Shown piece by piece: positions 47,050 to 56,204 of a DNA stretch of 64,000 nucleotides. A program made the translations under genes and the position numbers. The DNA comes from LMUY01 sp964247705 (GTDB lineage Bacteria; Pseudomonadota; Alphaproteobacteria; Acetobacterales; Acetobacteraceae), in the NCBI GenBank assembly GCA_964247705.1, contig CAXTVQ010000010.1, forward strand, positions 14,380-78,379. The letters are read 5' to 3'. How positions within the stretch are numbered: the stretch's first letter is position 1; each line of letters begins with the position of its first letter. The notes under the pieces were generated by a model that was given only the letters and a program-made list of their open reading frames with translations, ran no database searches and was not told the origin of the DNA.

Positions 47050-49698
47050 CTAGGCCTGTCGCAACACGTAATACGGTTGGTTGCACAGGTCCGCGGCCAG
47101 GCCCGGCACCATTCCCGCGCTTCCGTCGCGCATCACCGAGAACAGGTATTGCAGCGGGAACGGCGAATCCGTGTAGGCCGCTGGCACGGTAGCGGTGAAC
47201 TGTCCGCCCTCGCCGTCCATCTGTAGCTCCTGCCAGGCTTCGGCTTGGTTCACGTGGCGGACATGCAGCCGGACGGACTCGGCATCCGCCGCATCCAGGG
47301 TCAGCGTCACGGGCTGGCCGCGGTGGAACGAGGCCGGAGGGGTGTGCGCGCCTTGGATCCCGCGGCTGGGCGGCACGGCCAGGACCTGCGCCGCGGCGGA
47401 GGCGGCGCCGCTCGCTATCCCAGCGCCGCCGCCATTCGTGTCGGCCGCGAGCCGGGCCATCTGGGCAATATCGGCATCGATGGCCGGCAGCCGGTCGCTC
47501 CAGTGGCCGCGCAGCCAGGCTTCGGAACCGAACGTGACGTCCGGCACATATACCGCGCCCGCCTCGACCGCTCGGAGCCAGGCGGTGCGCGCGTCCCGGT
47601 AGCTGCTCAGGGCCGCGGCAGCGGACGGGCCATCGGCGCACTGCATGTGGATTTCCCACAGCACGCCGGCGCGCAGCTTGTGGGCGAAGAACCGGCCGAG
47701 TGCCGCCTGGATCGCGATATCGGCGGCCGCCCGCTGGAACGCGCTACCCGTCCCGTGCGGGCGGGCCTCGGCCAGTCCCTGTTCCGCGGCGGCGGCAAGC
47801 CCGTCCAGCCAGGACGCGACCTCGACCGGGCTGACCCGGTGGTCCGGCTTGCCGGCCAGCAAGGACCGGGCATGGACCAGTATGCTCTGGAAGATCTGCG
47901 GGTCGAACGGCTCCACTGCGCCGAAGCGTTGCGGCTCGATGGTGTCCGAGAACGGCTGTCCGGCATCGACCTGCACGATCGGCATGTTGGTGTAGATTTC
48001 GGGCCAGTAGAAGTTGTTGGCTGCAGCCATGGCGTGGGCCATCGAGAACAGCGGCAGGATGCGGCTGGCACTGGCCAAGGCGCGCTCCATCGGAACGGCC
48101 GCGCCGCCGAACTCGGCGCGGGCCTGACGCTGCCACACGGTGGCTGCGGTGTCGGGCTGGTAAAGCAGTCGCCCGAACAGCCGGTAGGTGTAGTCGGCCT
48201 TCTGCCAATCGTAATCCGGGGCCAGCGCCGGGTCGGCGTAGGCGTTGCGGTTGCCGGGCCGGCCGGTCCCCTTGCGCCCGCGGAAGGAGAGCGGTTCGCA
48301 GATCTCGAGCCCTCCCGCGCCGCAGAACCCGGCGTGGCGGCCGAACGCGGCGGCGAACGCCGGGTCCCCCCACAACAGCAGCCGCTGCGTGCCCGGCCAC
48401 AGGCGGAACACCACGTCGTACTCGCGGCCTTCCTGCAGGAAGTCGCCGTAGCTGTAGCGGGTGTAGGACCGGGTCCCCTCGCTCATGGCGAACTGCGCGC
48501 CGCGGACGGCCCCGCCGGCCGGGGGCATGTCCTTCTGCCGGATGGCCGCCTCGTGGTAGGGCAGGCCCATGTGCTCGCCCATATATTTGGGCGAGATGCT
48601 GATCGGCATGCCGGTTTGCTTGGCCAGGGCGATGGAGTTCTGGTCGATGCCTTTCGGGTGCAGGTCCATCGCGACGGTGCGCCCGGCCGTGGGGATGGCG
48701 GCGAATACGGTGCGCCAAAAATCCAGGTCCCCCTCACGGATGCCGCTCTCCCCATGCAGCCGCAACGTCAGCGCGGTTATATCCGGGACGGCCTTCAGCA
48801 GCATCGCGAGCGCGTCCCGGCAATAGGGTGCGTGGTTGGCCGGGGTTATGCCGGTGATGCGGTAGTTCACGCGCGGGCTGTCGAAGGCATAGGCGTGCGT
48901 CCAGATGCCGAGCCGGAAGCGCAGGCCACGCCGCACCGTCTCCCGCGCGATGAACCGCAGGGTTTCGAGGTTGCGGTCCCGCTCGTCGTCCAGCAGCCCG
49001 ATCGCGGCCACGTCGTAGCCCGGCACGTGCAGCAGAAACGGGTAGGCGAAGTAGAAATAGACGTCGCTGACCTCCTGCGGGTAGTCGTACTGGATGCCGA
49101 GGGTCAGGCTGAACGTGTTGAAGCGGTGGCTTGCCAGCATGGTGAGGTAGGCGCGCCAGAAATCGCGGTCGTGCAGCCAGCCGCGGTCTTCGATCTCGTT
49201 GGTGACGAAGCGGGCGACGGACCGGACGCGGTTGGCGGGCTGTTCGGCCATGGCGGCGCCGAGCTGCAATCCACCCCCTGCGCTGACGGCGGTGCGCACG
49301 CGGTCGGCGAGTTCGGTGGCGGCGTAGACCAGGCCGAGGGCGTCGCTGCCAGCGACCAGGAGCACCGTGCGCCCTTGAATGGTGGCGGGCGTCAGCAGAA
49401 CCGCCTCCGGCCCGTCCGGCACAGCGATTCCCGTTGGGGCAGCGCCGCTGCCGGAAAGAAGGATGATGGTCCCGGCTGCGGCAGCGACGGAGGTTGCCTC
49501 CCGCACGTCGAGGCCGCGTGCCGTCAAAGCGGTGCGAAGGTGGGAGACGGCCCAGCGCCCTGGTTCGCTGCCGGCGACCGGGTCCGCCGGATCGGTCACG
49601 AGCGTGACGGCGTCGTCTTGCGCCAGCGCCGAGAGCGGAAGCATGGCGAGCGTTCCCGCGACGGCACTGCGCAGAAATCCGCGGCGTTCGATCGCCAT
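47050..49698 (-). CDS. Large Tat-exported glycosidase-like protein of unknown specificity
   Basis: The 882-residue protein has a twin-arginine leader (ERRGFLRSAVAG, cleavage after SALAQ). Residues about 30-150 look like the non-catalytic alpha/beta domain before GH20/GH67-type barrels (SEPGRWAVSHLRTALTARG, TIILLSGSG). The centre (about 165-500) is barrel-like, with many aromatic residues (FWRAYLTMLASHRFNTFSL, LRLHGESGIREGD, DLHPKGIDQN). A helical region and a beta-rich end follow. The pattern recalls alpha-glucuronidase or hexosaminidase relatives, but I cannot name the catalytic residues. It is encoded alone, ending at the inverted repeat. Confidence 0.6.
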   Translation of the reverse strand: MAIERRGFLRSAVAGTLAMLPLSALAQDDAVTLVTDPADPVAGSEPGRWAVSHLRTALTARGLDVREATSVAAAAGTIILLSGSGAAPTGIAVPDGPEAVLLTPATIQGRTVLLVAGSDALGLVYAATELADRVRTAVSAGGGLQLGAAMAEQPANRVRSVARFVTNEIEDRGWLHDRDFWRAYLTMLASHRFNTFSLTLGIQYDYPQEVSDVYFYFAYPFLLHVPGYDVAAIGLLDDERDRNLETLRFIARETVRRGLRFRLGIWTHAYAFDSPRVNYRITGITPANHAPYCRDALAMLLKAVPDITALTLRLHGESGIREGDLDFWRTVFAAIPTAGRTVAMDLHPKGIDQNSIALAKQTGMPISISPKYMGEHMGLPYHEAAIRQKDMPPAGGAVRGAQFAMSEGTRSYTRYSYGDFLQEGREYDVVFRLWPGTQRLLLWGDPAFAAAFGRHAGFCGAGGLEICEPLSFRGRKGTGRPGNRNAYADPALAPDYDWQKADYTYRLFGRLLYQPDTAATVWQRQARAEFGGAAVPMERALASASRILPLFSMAHAMAAANNFYWPEIYTNMPIVQVDAGQPFSDTIEPQRFGAVEPFDPQIFQSILVHARSLLAGKPDHRVSPVEVASWLDGLAAAAEQGLAEARPHGTGSAFQRAAADIAIQAALGRFFAHKLRAGVLWEIHMQCADGPSAAAALSSYRDARTAWLRAVEAGAVYVPDVTFGSEAWLRGHWSDRLPAIDADIAQMARLAADTNGGGAGIASGAASAAAQVLAVPPSRGIQGAHTPPASFHRGQPVTLTLDAADAESVRLHVRHVNQAEAWQELQMDGEGGQFTATVPAAYTDSPFPLQYLFSVMRDGSAGMVPGLAADLCNQPYYVLRQA

Positions 49699-49778
49699 AT
49701 CCTGTGCTCCCGTTATCCGCGGCTGGTGCGCGGCTATTTTCGCGGGAGCCTACCGCCGCCCTGGAGTAGTGTCACCAA

Positions 49779-52745
49779 CTAGGCCGCTTGCGCCTGCGGG
49801 AGTAGGCGCACGGCTTGCTCGGCCCGGTCGATCTCGGTCGCGATAGCGTCCGTCTCGGCCGCTGGGTCCTGGCCGCTTGGATTGCTCGCAGCCAGTGCCC
49901 GCACTGCCGTTTCCAGCGCAGCGAGGCCGTAATTGCCAGCGACGCCCACCATCGCGTGGGTCACGCGTTTCAGCGCCGGCTTGTCTGCGTGGACCAGCGC
50001 GGTTTGGATGTCCGGCAGCATGTTGCGGAGCTGGCGGATGCAGTCGCTGAACAATGCGTCGCAAACGTCTGCAGGCAGACCATTGCGCCAGGAGTCGACG
50101 CGGGCGAGGTCCACCGCGTCAGCCGGGCGGGGGAACGCGGCCGGCGCCGGGGCAGGTGCTGCGATGCGCAACGGCAGCGACGGGCCGGCACGCCGCCCGG
50201 TCCAGACATGGCGCCGGATCGCGGCGAGCAGTGCCGTGCGTTCGACCGGCTTCGGTACGAGGTCGTCCATGCCGGCCTCGATGTAATCCACCCGGTCCAG
50301 TCCGGAGACATTGGCCGTCAAGGCCACGATCGGCAGCGACATCGTCTGCCCAGGCAGCGCGCGGATGCGGCGGGCCGTCTCCAGCCCGTCGATACCGGGC
50401 ATGAAAATGTCCAGGAACACGATGTCGTAGGCGCCGGACTGCACCTTCTCCACAGCTTCCAGCCCGGAACCTGCCACGTCCACCATGTGGCCCTCACGCC
50501 GGAGCACGGTGGCCACGATCATCTGGTTGGCCGGAACGTCCTCCACGAGCAACACGCGGGTGCGCGGCAGCCAGTCCGGGGTGAGTTTGGAGACCGGTTT
50601 CGGCGCCCAATCGGCCGGCACGTCCATCACGTCGGTGGGCAGCGTGAGCCAGAACTCCTTGCCGCCGTCGTCCGTCCGGTCGCAGCCGATCTGCCCCCCC
50701 AGCAAGTTGGCCAGCAACTGGCAGATCGCGAGGCCCAGGCCCGTCCCGCCGCTGCCCTGCCGCTCGAGCTGGGAGAACGGGCGGAACAGGCGCGCGCGAT
50801 CCAGGTCCGGGATGGCGGGCCCGCAGTCGCGCACGGCGAAGCGCAGGACGGGCTCGCCGTCCAGGCTGGAAAAACCCACGCGGATCGAGGCGGGACCGGG
50901 TTCGGCGAACTTGGCTGCGTTGTTGACGAGGTTCATGAGCGCTTGGCGCAGCCGTCCGGAATCCGTCATCAGCCGCTCCGGCACACCCGGCGCCATGTGG
51001 ACCGACAGATCGACCCCACGCTCCTCGGCCTGGTAACGGAACAGCTCCATCACGCCTTCCAGCAGCGGGCGGAGCATGAAGGCAGCCGGGCGCAGTTGCA
51101 GCCGGCCCACTTGCATGCGGGAAAGGTCCAGGATGTCGTTCAGCAGGCCGAGCAGCGCCTCGCCCGCCATCAGGCCGCTCTCGACGAGTTGCCGCTGCGC
51201 CACGGTCAGGTCCGAGTGGTCCAGCAGGGTGAGCGAGTTCAGCGCAACGTTCAGCGGCGTTCGGATTTCGTGGCTGACGATCGCGACGAACCGGGATTTC
51301 TCCTGCGCCGCGATCTCGGCCTGCTCGCGCGCGCGGGCCTGCGCGTCCTCGGCCTGCTTGCGGGCAGTGATGTCGCTGTAGAGCGTGACGAAGCCGCCGT
51401 CCGGCAGCGAGGTGCGGCGCAGTTCCACCACGGTGCCGTTCGGCCGCACGCGGGTGACGACCAAGGGCCAGTCGCGCCGGTAGATACTGGCCATGCGGCG
51501 CGCGACTTCCTGCTCCACGTCCACCGGACCGAACTCGCCGGCGATCGCCTGGTCGCGCAGCATCTGCTCCAGGGACAATCCCGCCCGTAGCCGGTTCGCT
51601 GGAAGGCCGATGAGGTTCGCGCATTGCTCGTTCCATTGCACGAGCTTGAGGTCGGCGTTGAACATCGAGATGCCGTCCGACATGCCGGCCAGCGTCATGC
51701 CGAGCTGCAGGCTCTTCTCGTCCGCCCGCTCGCGGGCCCGGGCGAGTTGCAGGTTGGCCGCCTCCAGCACGGCGCGGTCATGCGCGAGCCTCACCTCGCG
51801 GTTGGCGGCGGCGGAGATCATGGCGCCGACGGCCAGCGCCAGGATCACGACCAACAGGGTCACGGCGGTGGCGCCCAGCAGGGCCTGGCGGCGGCGAACC
51901 TCGGAACGTGCCAGGGCGGCCGCTTTGTCCAGGCCCACGACGAGGACCATGTCCTGGCCCGGGATCGGTCGCCAGGCGTGGATCCGCACGTCCTTGCCGG
52001 TGCCGGAAGGGCCGGTCCAGGTTGGCTCCACCTCGTCGAACATCGCCTTGTACAGATTGGAGTTGGTGATGTCCGTCCCCGGGTCCTGCACGCCGCGGAG
52101 CGAGATGGCGCGGATCAGCCCGTCACGGCCGACCAGCATGATGATCCCGTGCGGCCCCAGATCGGCCTGCGACATGTCGCGCATCAGGGCATTGAGGTCG
52201 TAGCTGGCGGCAACCACGCCCGAAAAGATTCCGGCGGGGCGGTTCAGCCGGCGCGATATCGTAAGGTACCACTCGGCATTGATCTGGTAGGGGCCGGTGG
52301 TGAGAAAGCCCAGGCTGTCGCTGCCGCGGTGCGCGCCGAAGAACTTGCGGGCCGACAAATCGGTATCGACCAGTTCGCGCCGGGTGCTGGCGATGACCCG
52401 GCCCCGCGCATCGGTCAGCACGAGTTGCGAGACGATGTCGGACAAGGCGCCGGCGCGGCGTGGGATCGAGCTGAGGTCGAATGTGCCGGGATCGCGCTCC
52501 CAGTCCATCTTCACGGATCGCAGGGTCTGATCGATCGAGAGGACCTGGCGGTAGATCTGTTCCTCGAACACCAGCGCGAGATTGCTGGCCCGCGCTTCCG
52601 CCTGGCGCAGTTGCTGCTCCTGGTCCACGTCGGTGAAGACGAGGACGGCCATCCAGGCGCCGAGGGCCAGGATCAAGGCAACTGCCACGATCGCGACCTT
52701 CAGTGCGCTTAGCTTGACCTGTCTAATGCGTCCGATGCTGCCCAC
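49779..52745 (-). CDS. Membrane hybrid sensor histidine kinase with receiver and Hpt domains
   Basis: The 988-residue protein reads in order as follows. TM1 (about 13-36) leads to a periplasmic double-Cache-like sensor (about 40-285) and TM2 (about 288-312). A PAS-like domain (about 345-460) precedes a HisKA domain with His492 in VSHEIRTPL. HATPase with NLVNNAAKFAE and GTGLGLAI follows, then a receiver with Asp779 in VFLDIFMPG and a C-terminal Hpt domain with His930 in THAMVGVAG. All phosphorelay relay sites are present in one chain, but no output regulator is adjacent. The Hpt motif has Val where many have Lys. It is divergent from icd. Confidence 0.92.
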   Translation of the reverse strand: MGSIGRIRQVKLSALKVAIVAVALILALGAWMAVLVFTDVDQEQQLRQAEARASNLALVFEEQIYRQVLSIDQTLRSVKMDWERDPGTFDLSSIPRRAGALSDIVSQLVLTDARGRVIASTRRELVDTDLSARKFFGAHRGSDSLGFLTTGPYQINAEWYLTISRRLNRPAGIFSGVVAASYDLNALMRDMSQADLGPHGIIMLVGRDGLIRAISLRGVQDPGTDITNSNLYKAMFDEVEPTWTGPSGTGKDVRIHAWRPIPGQDMVLVVGLDKAAALARSEVRRRQALLGATAVTLLVVILALAVGAMISAAANREVRLAHDRAVLEAANLQLARARERADEKSLQLGMTLAGMSDGISMFNADLKLVQWNEQCANLIGLPANRLRAGLSLEQMLRDQAIAGEFGPVDVEQEVARRMASIYRRDWPLVVTRVRPNGTVVELRRTSLPDGGFVTLYSDITARKQAEDAQARAREQAEIAAQEKSRFVAIVSHEIRTPLNVALNSLTLLDHSDLTVAQRQLVESGLMAGEALLGLLNDILDLSRMQVGRLQLRPAAFMLRPLLEGVMELFRYQAEERGVDLSVHMAPGVPERLMTDSGRLRQALMNLVNNAAKFAEPGPASIRVGFSSLDGEPVLRFAVRDCGPAIPDLDRARLFRPFSQLERQGSGGTGLGLAICQLLANLLGGQIGCDRTDDGGKEFWLTLPTDVMDVPADWAPKPVSKLTPDWLPRTRVLLVEDVPANQMIVATVLRREGHMVDVAGSGLEAVEKVQSGAYDIVFLDIFMPGIDGLETARRIRALPGQTMSLPIVALTANVSGLDRVDYIEAGMDDLVPKPVERTALLAAIRRHVWTGRRAGPSLPLRIAAPAPAPAAFPRPADAVDLARVDSWRNGLPADVCDALFSDCIRQLRNMLPDIQTALVHADKPALKRVTHAMVGVAGNYGLAALETAVRALAASNPSGQDPAAETDAIATEIDRAEQAVRLLPQAQAA

Positions 52746-52896
52746 AGCTCTCTTCTGATCGTTCCTTAGTCTGAACTAAAGCCTTGAGCGAGAGATTTTG
52801 TATGCCGCGCAACGGCTTGCCGGGCCTCGTCGCGGGTGCGATGGTCCGCCCACCCCCCCGAGCATGGGGGATCAGACAGTGATTCCGAGGATGAGA
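52746..52896. promoter_or_regulatory. Divergent region between the hybrid kinase gene and icd
   Basis: These 151 bases must hold promoters for both genes. TTAGT (52766-52770) and ACTAA (52775-52779) form a short dyad with a 4-base spacer. The icd ribosome-binding site GAGG lies at 52887-52890. No clear promoter boxes were recognised. Confidence 0.35.
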
Positions 52897-54108
52897 ATGG
52901 CCAAGATCAAGGTGAAGACGCCCGTTGTTGAGATGGACGGTGATGAAATGACCCGGATCATCTGGGGCTTCATCAAGGACAAGCTCATCCTGCCGTATCT
53001 CGACATCGATCTCCGCTATTTCGATCTCGGCATGGAATACCGCGACAAGACGGACGACCAGGTGACGGTCGACGCCGCCAACGCGACCAAGCAATTCGGA
53101 GTCGGCGTCAAGTGCGCCACCATCACGCCGGACGAGGCGCGGGTGGAGGAGTTCAAGCTCAAGAAGATGTGGCGCAGTCCGAACGGGACGATCCGCAACA
53201 TCCTGGACGGCACGATCTTCCGCGAGCCGATCATCTGCAAGAACGTGCCGCGCCTGGTGCCGCACTGGTCGCAGCCGATCGTGATCGGGCGTCATGCCTA
53301 TGGTGACATCTACCGCGCCACCGAGGCCAAGATCCCCGGGCCGGGGAAGGTCACGCTGGTGTACCACCCGGAGGGCGGCAAGCCGGTCGAGATGGACGTG
53401 TTCGACTTCAAGGGCCCGGGCGTCACCATGGGCATGCACAACACCAACGCCTCCATCGAGGGGTTCGCGCGCGCTTCCTTCAATTACGGGCTGTCGCGCA
53501 ACTACCCGGTCTACCTCTCGACCAAGAACACCATTCTCAAGGCGTATGACGGGCAGTTCAAGGACATCTTCCAGGCGATCTTCGACGCCGAGTTCAAGGA
53601 CAAGTTCGCCGCGCAGAAGCTGACCTACGAGCACCGGCTGATCGACGACATGGTCGCCTGCGCGCTGAAGTGGGAAGGCGGCTACGTCTGGGCCTGCAAG
53701 AACTACGACGGCGACGTGCAGAGCGACATCGTGGCGCAGGGCTTCGGCAGCCTCGGGCTGATGACCAGCGTGCTGCTGAGCCCAGACGGCAAGACGGTGG
53801 AGAGCGAGGCGGCGCACGGCACCGTCACCCGGCACTACCGCGAGCACCAGAAGGGACGGGAGACCAGCACCAACCCGATCGCCTCGATCTTCGCCTGGAC
53901 GCGGGGGCTGGCCTATCGCGGCCGGTTCGACGAGACGCCGGAGGTGACCCGCTTCGCCGAGACGCTCGAGCGGGTATGCGTGGAGACGGTGGAGAGCGGG
54001 GCGATGACCAAGGACCTGGCGATGCTGATCGGCCGCACCCAGCCGTTCCTGAACACGCAGGATTTCCTCTCCAAGATCGACGAGAACCTGCAGACGGCGA
54101 TGGGCTAA
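52897..54108 (+). CDS. icd: NADP-dependent isocitrate dehydrogenase
   Basis: This protein of about 403 residues is of the eukaryote-like dimeric type: KTPVVEMDGDEMTRIIW at the start, GTIRNILDGTIFREPI (substrate-phosphate region), VCKNYDGDV-like ACKNYDGDVQSD with metal-binding Asp, and ESEAAHGTVTRHYREH for the NADP site. It converts isocitrate to 2-oxoglutarate in the TCA cycle, giving NADPH. ATG 52897 is 6 nt after GAGG; ATG 52891 overlaps that spacing and is less likely. It is a housekeeping gene embedded among accessory genes. Confidence 0.95.
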   Translation: MAKIKVKTPVVEMDGDEMTRIIWGFIKDKLILPYLDIDLRYFDLGMEYRDKTDDQVTVDAANATKQFGVGVKCATITPDEARVEEFKLKKMWRSPNGTIRNILDGTIFREPIICKNVPRLVPHWSQPIVIGRHAYGDIYRATEAKIPGPGKVTLVYHPEGGKPVEMDVFDFKGPGVTMGMHNTNASIEGFARASFNYGLSRNYPVYLSTKNTILKAYDGQFKDIFQAIFDAEFKDKFAAQKLTYEHRLIDDMVACALKWEGGYVWACKNYDGDVQSDIVAQGFGSLGLMTSVLLSPDGKTVESEAAHGTVTRHYREHQKGRETSTNPIASIFAWTRGLAYRGRFDETPEVTRFAETLERVCVETVESGAMTKDLAMLIGRTQPFLNTQDFLSKIDENLQTAMG

Positions 54109-54127
54109 CCAAAGAGGGAGTGTTGCG

Positions 54128-54982
54128 ATGGATGGCTTGCAAGGTTTGCTGACCCCGCCGCTGGCCCGGCGCGGGTTCGTGATGACGACGCTGATCACTG
54201 GTTTCACCCTGGCGACCGAGCGGGTCGACGCGCAGGCCATCCATACCGACGACGCCGGGTTGGTGGCGGGCGAGATGCAGGTGCCGGTCAGCGATGGCCA
54301 GTTGCCGGGCTATTTCGCGCGTCCGCAGGGAGCCGGGCCGTTCCCCACGGTGATCGTGGTCGAAGAGATCTTCGGCATCCACGAATACATCAAGGACACG
54401 TGCCGCCGGTTGGCCAAGCTCGGCTACTGCGCGGTGACGGTGGAGCTGTATGCGCGGCTGGGCGACCTGTCGAAGATGACGGACGCGGGCGCCATCGTGC
54501 GGGACGTGATCAGCAAGGCGCCGGACGCGACGGTGATGACCGACCTCGATTCACTGGCGGTGTGGGCCTTTGCGAATGGCGGCGACCCGAACCGGCTCGG
54601 TGTCACCGGGTTCTGCCGCGGCGGGCGGACAGTGTGGATGTATGATGCGCACAACCCGCGGCTGAAGGCGGCGGTGGCCTGGTACGGGCCGATCATGGGC
54701 ACGCCGAGCCCGATCCAGCCGACCAACGTGATCGACATCGCGGGCGACCTGCACTGCCCGCTACTCGGGCTGTATGGCGCGAAGGACCCGGGGATCATGC
54801 CGTCGGACGTGCAGAAAGCGGCAGCGGAGGCGCGGGCCGCCGGGGCCACGGTCGAGATCGTGGTGTATCCGGATGCCGGGCACGGCTTCCATGCAGACTA
54901 CCGCCCGACCTATGTGCGGGACGCGGCGGTGGATGGGTGGGACCGGATGCTGGCCTGGTTCCGCAAATACGGGGTGGCCTAG
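54128..54982 (+). CDS. Dienelactone hydrolase family protein
   Basis: This 284-residue alpha/beta hydrolase has the family triad. The nucleophile is Cys163 in GFCRGGR, with Asp220 in GAKDPG and His252 in AGHGFH; the conserved EEIFGIHEYIKD segment also holds the Glu that controls the Cys. An N-terminal RRGFVMTTLITGFTLA segment looks like a weak Tat leader, so export is possible. Classical members open dienelactones in chloroaromatic breakdown. The gene lies 19 bases after icd and may be transcribed with it. Confidence 0.88.
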   Translation: MDGLQGLLTPPLARRGFVMTTLITGFTLATERVDAQAIHTDDAGLVAGEMQVPVSDGQLPGYFARPQGAGPFPTVIVVEEIFGIHEYIKDTCRRLAKLGYCAVTVELYARLGDLSKMTDAGAIVRDVISKAPDATVMTDLDSLAVWAFANGGDPNRLGVTGFCRGGRTVWMYDAHNPRLKAAVAWYGPIMGTPSPIQPTNVIDIAGDLHCPLLGLYGAKDPGIMPSDVQKAAAEARAAGATVEIVVYPDAGHGFHADYRPTYVRDAAVDGWDRMLAWFRKYGVA

Positions 54983-55035
54983 CAACCGCGGGGCGGCTCG
55001 CGCTTTTGCTCATGCTGTAACGAAGGAGCCGTGCC

Positions 55036-55215
55036 ATGGCGGATGACAAGCACGAGAAGGCGCTCGACCTGACGGAGCAGGCGCTGGAGAAGCTGACCGA
55101 CGGTGACGAGGCTGCGGCCGACAAGCTGATCAAGGAAGCCAAGAAGCTCGACCCGAGCGCGCCGGCCGAAGTGATGCAGGATCTAGACGAGGACGCGGCC
55201 ACCAAGGGGGAGTAA
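55036..55215 (+). CDS. Small acidic helical protein, 59 residues
   Basis: This short gene starts at ATG 55036 with AAGGAG about 8 nt upstream and stops at TAA 55213-55215. The product is very rich in Asp, Glu, Lys and Ala (KALDLTEQALEKLTDGDEAAA then KLIKEAKKLDPSAP) and should form one or two amphipathic helices, with an acidic tail. No family is recognised. Good spacing, codon use like that of the neighbours and a free intergenic position support a real gene. Function unknown. Confidence 0.6.
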   Translation: MADDKHEKALDLTEQALEKLTDGDEAAADKLIKEAKKLDPSAPAEVMQDLDEDAATKGE

Positions 55216-55262
55216 CGGGTACAGATCTTGCTGGCGGGTTGCCGAACTCCGGAGACCCGCCG

Positions 55263-56204
55263 ATGGACCTGACCCGCCGCGCCGCCCTGCTCGGCGCACT
55301 CGCTACCCCCGCGATCCTGCGCCACGCCCGGGCCGAGACCGTCGTGCGCATGGGGGCGCTCAAGCTGATCCACTCGATCACGCCGTATTTCTACCAGCAG
55401 TTCGCCCCCACTGGCACCATGGTCCAAGTCATCCCGTTCGAGAGCCCGACCGATGGCAAGGACGCGCTGGTCAGCGGCACCGTCGATTTCGGCACGTTCG
55501 GCATTGCCGCTGCCATCCTGGGGGCGTCCGCGCACCAGCCGGTCGTCGTGATCGGGTCCGCTTGCAACAAGGGCATGGCCATCGTCGCCGGCAAGAACAG
55601 CGGCATCGACACGCTGGCCGAGCTGAAGGGCAAGCGCGTCGCGATCCAACCCGGCTCCACCCAGGAGGTGTTCGTGATGGAGCGGCTGAAGATGGAGGGC
55701 ATGTCCATGAAGGACATCACGCCCGTCCGCGTATCCTTCAGCGAGATGCATGCCGCACTCGCCCGCGGCGACGTGGACGCCTATGTCGGCGCCGAACCCG
55801 GGCCCGGGCTGTCGCTGTCGAGCGGGATCGGCAAGATCGTCGAGTATCCCTACTCCACGCCGATGGGCAGCCTGAACATGATCCTGGCGACCAACCGGGA
55901 GACGGTGGAGCACAAGCCCGAACTCGCCCGCACGATGGTGGAGCTGCAGCGCAAGGCCAGTACCTACGCCATGGGGGACCGCGCGGCGATGGTGGCGATG
56001 ACGGTGGCCAAGCTCGGCATGTCCAAGCCGGCGGTGGATGCAGCAGCGCCCAACGTGGAGCTGAACTGGCAGATGACGCCGGAGATGGTTGCCGAGGCCA
56101 AGACGTATGCCGACCAGATGTTGGCGCTGAAGCAGATCCGCGCGTTGCCGGACTTCGCGACGTTCTTCGACACCAAGTTCTCCGACGAGGTCGCCGCGGC
56201 GTGA
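55263..56204 (+). CDS. NMT1/SsuA-type ABC substrate-binding protein
   Basis: This 313-residue exported protein has a Tat-style leader (LTRRAALLGALATPAILRHARA). The binding lobe shows SGTVDFGTFGIAAAILGAS, then LAELKGKRVAIQPGSTQEVF and ALARGDVDAYVGAEPGPG. It delivers a solute to the permease and ATPase encoded directly after it. ATG 55263 is favoured over the frame start at 55239 because the leader begins there. The permease gene overlaps its end by 4 bases. Confidence 0.9.
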   Translation: MDLTRRAALLGALATPAILRHARAETVVRMGALKLIHSITPYFYQQFAPTGTMVQVIPFESPTDGKDALVSGTVDFGTFGIAAAILGASAHQPVVVIGSACNKGMAIVAGKNSGIDTLAELKGKRVAIQPGSTQEVFVMERLKMEGMSMKDITPVRVSFSEMHAALARGDVDAYVGAEPGPGLSLSSGIGKIVEYPYSTPMGSLNMILATNRETVEHKPELARTMVELQRKASTYAMGDRAAMVAMTVAKLGMSKPAVDAAAPNVELNWQMTPEMVAEAKTYADQMLALKQIRALPDFATFFDTKFSDEVAAA

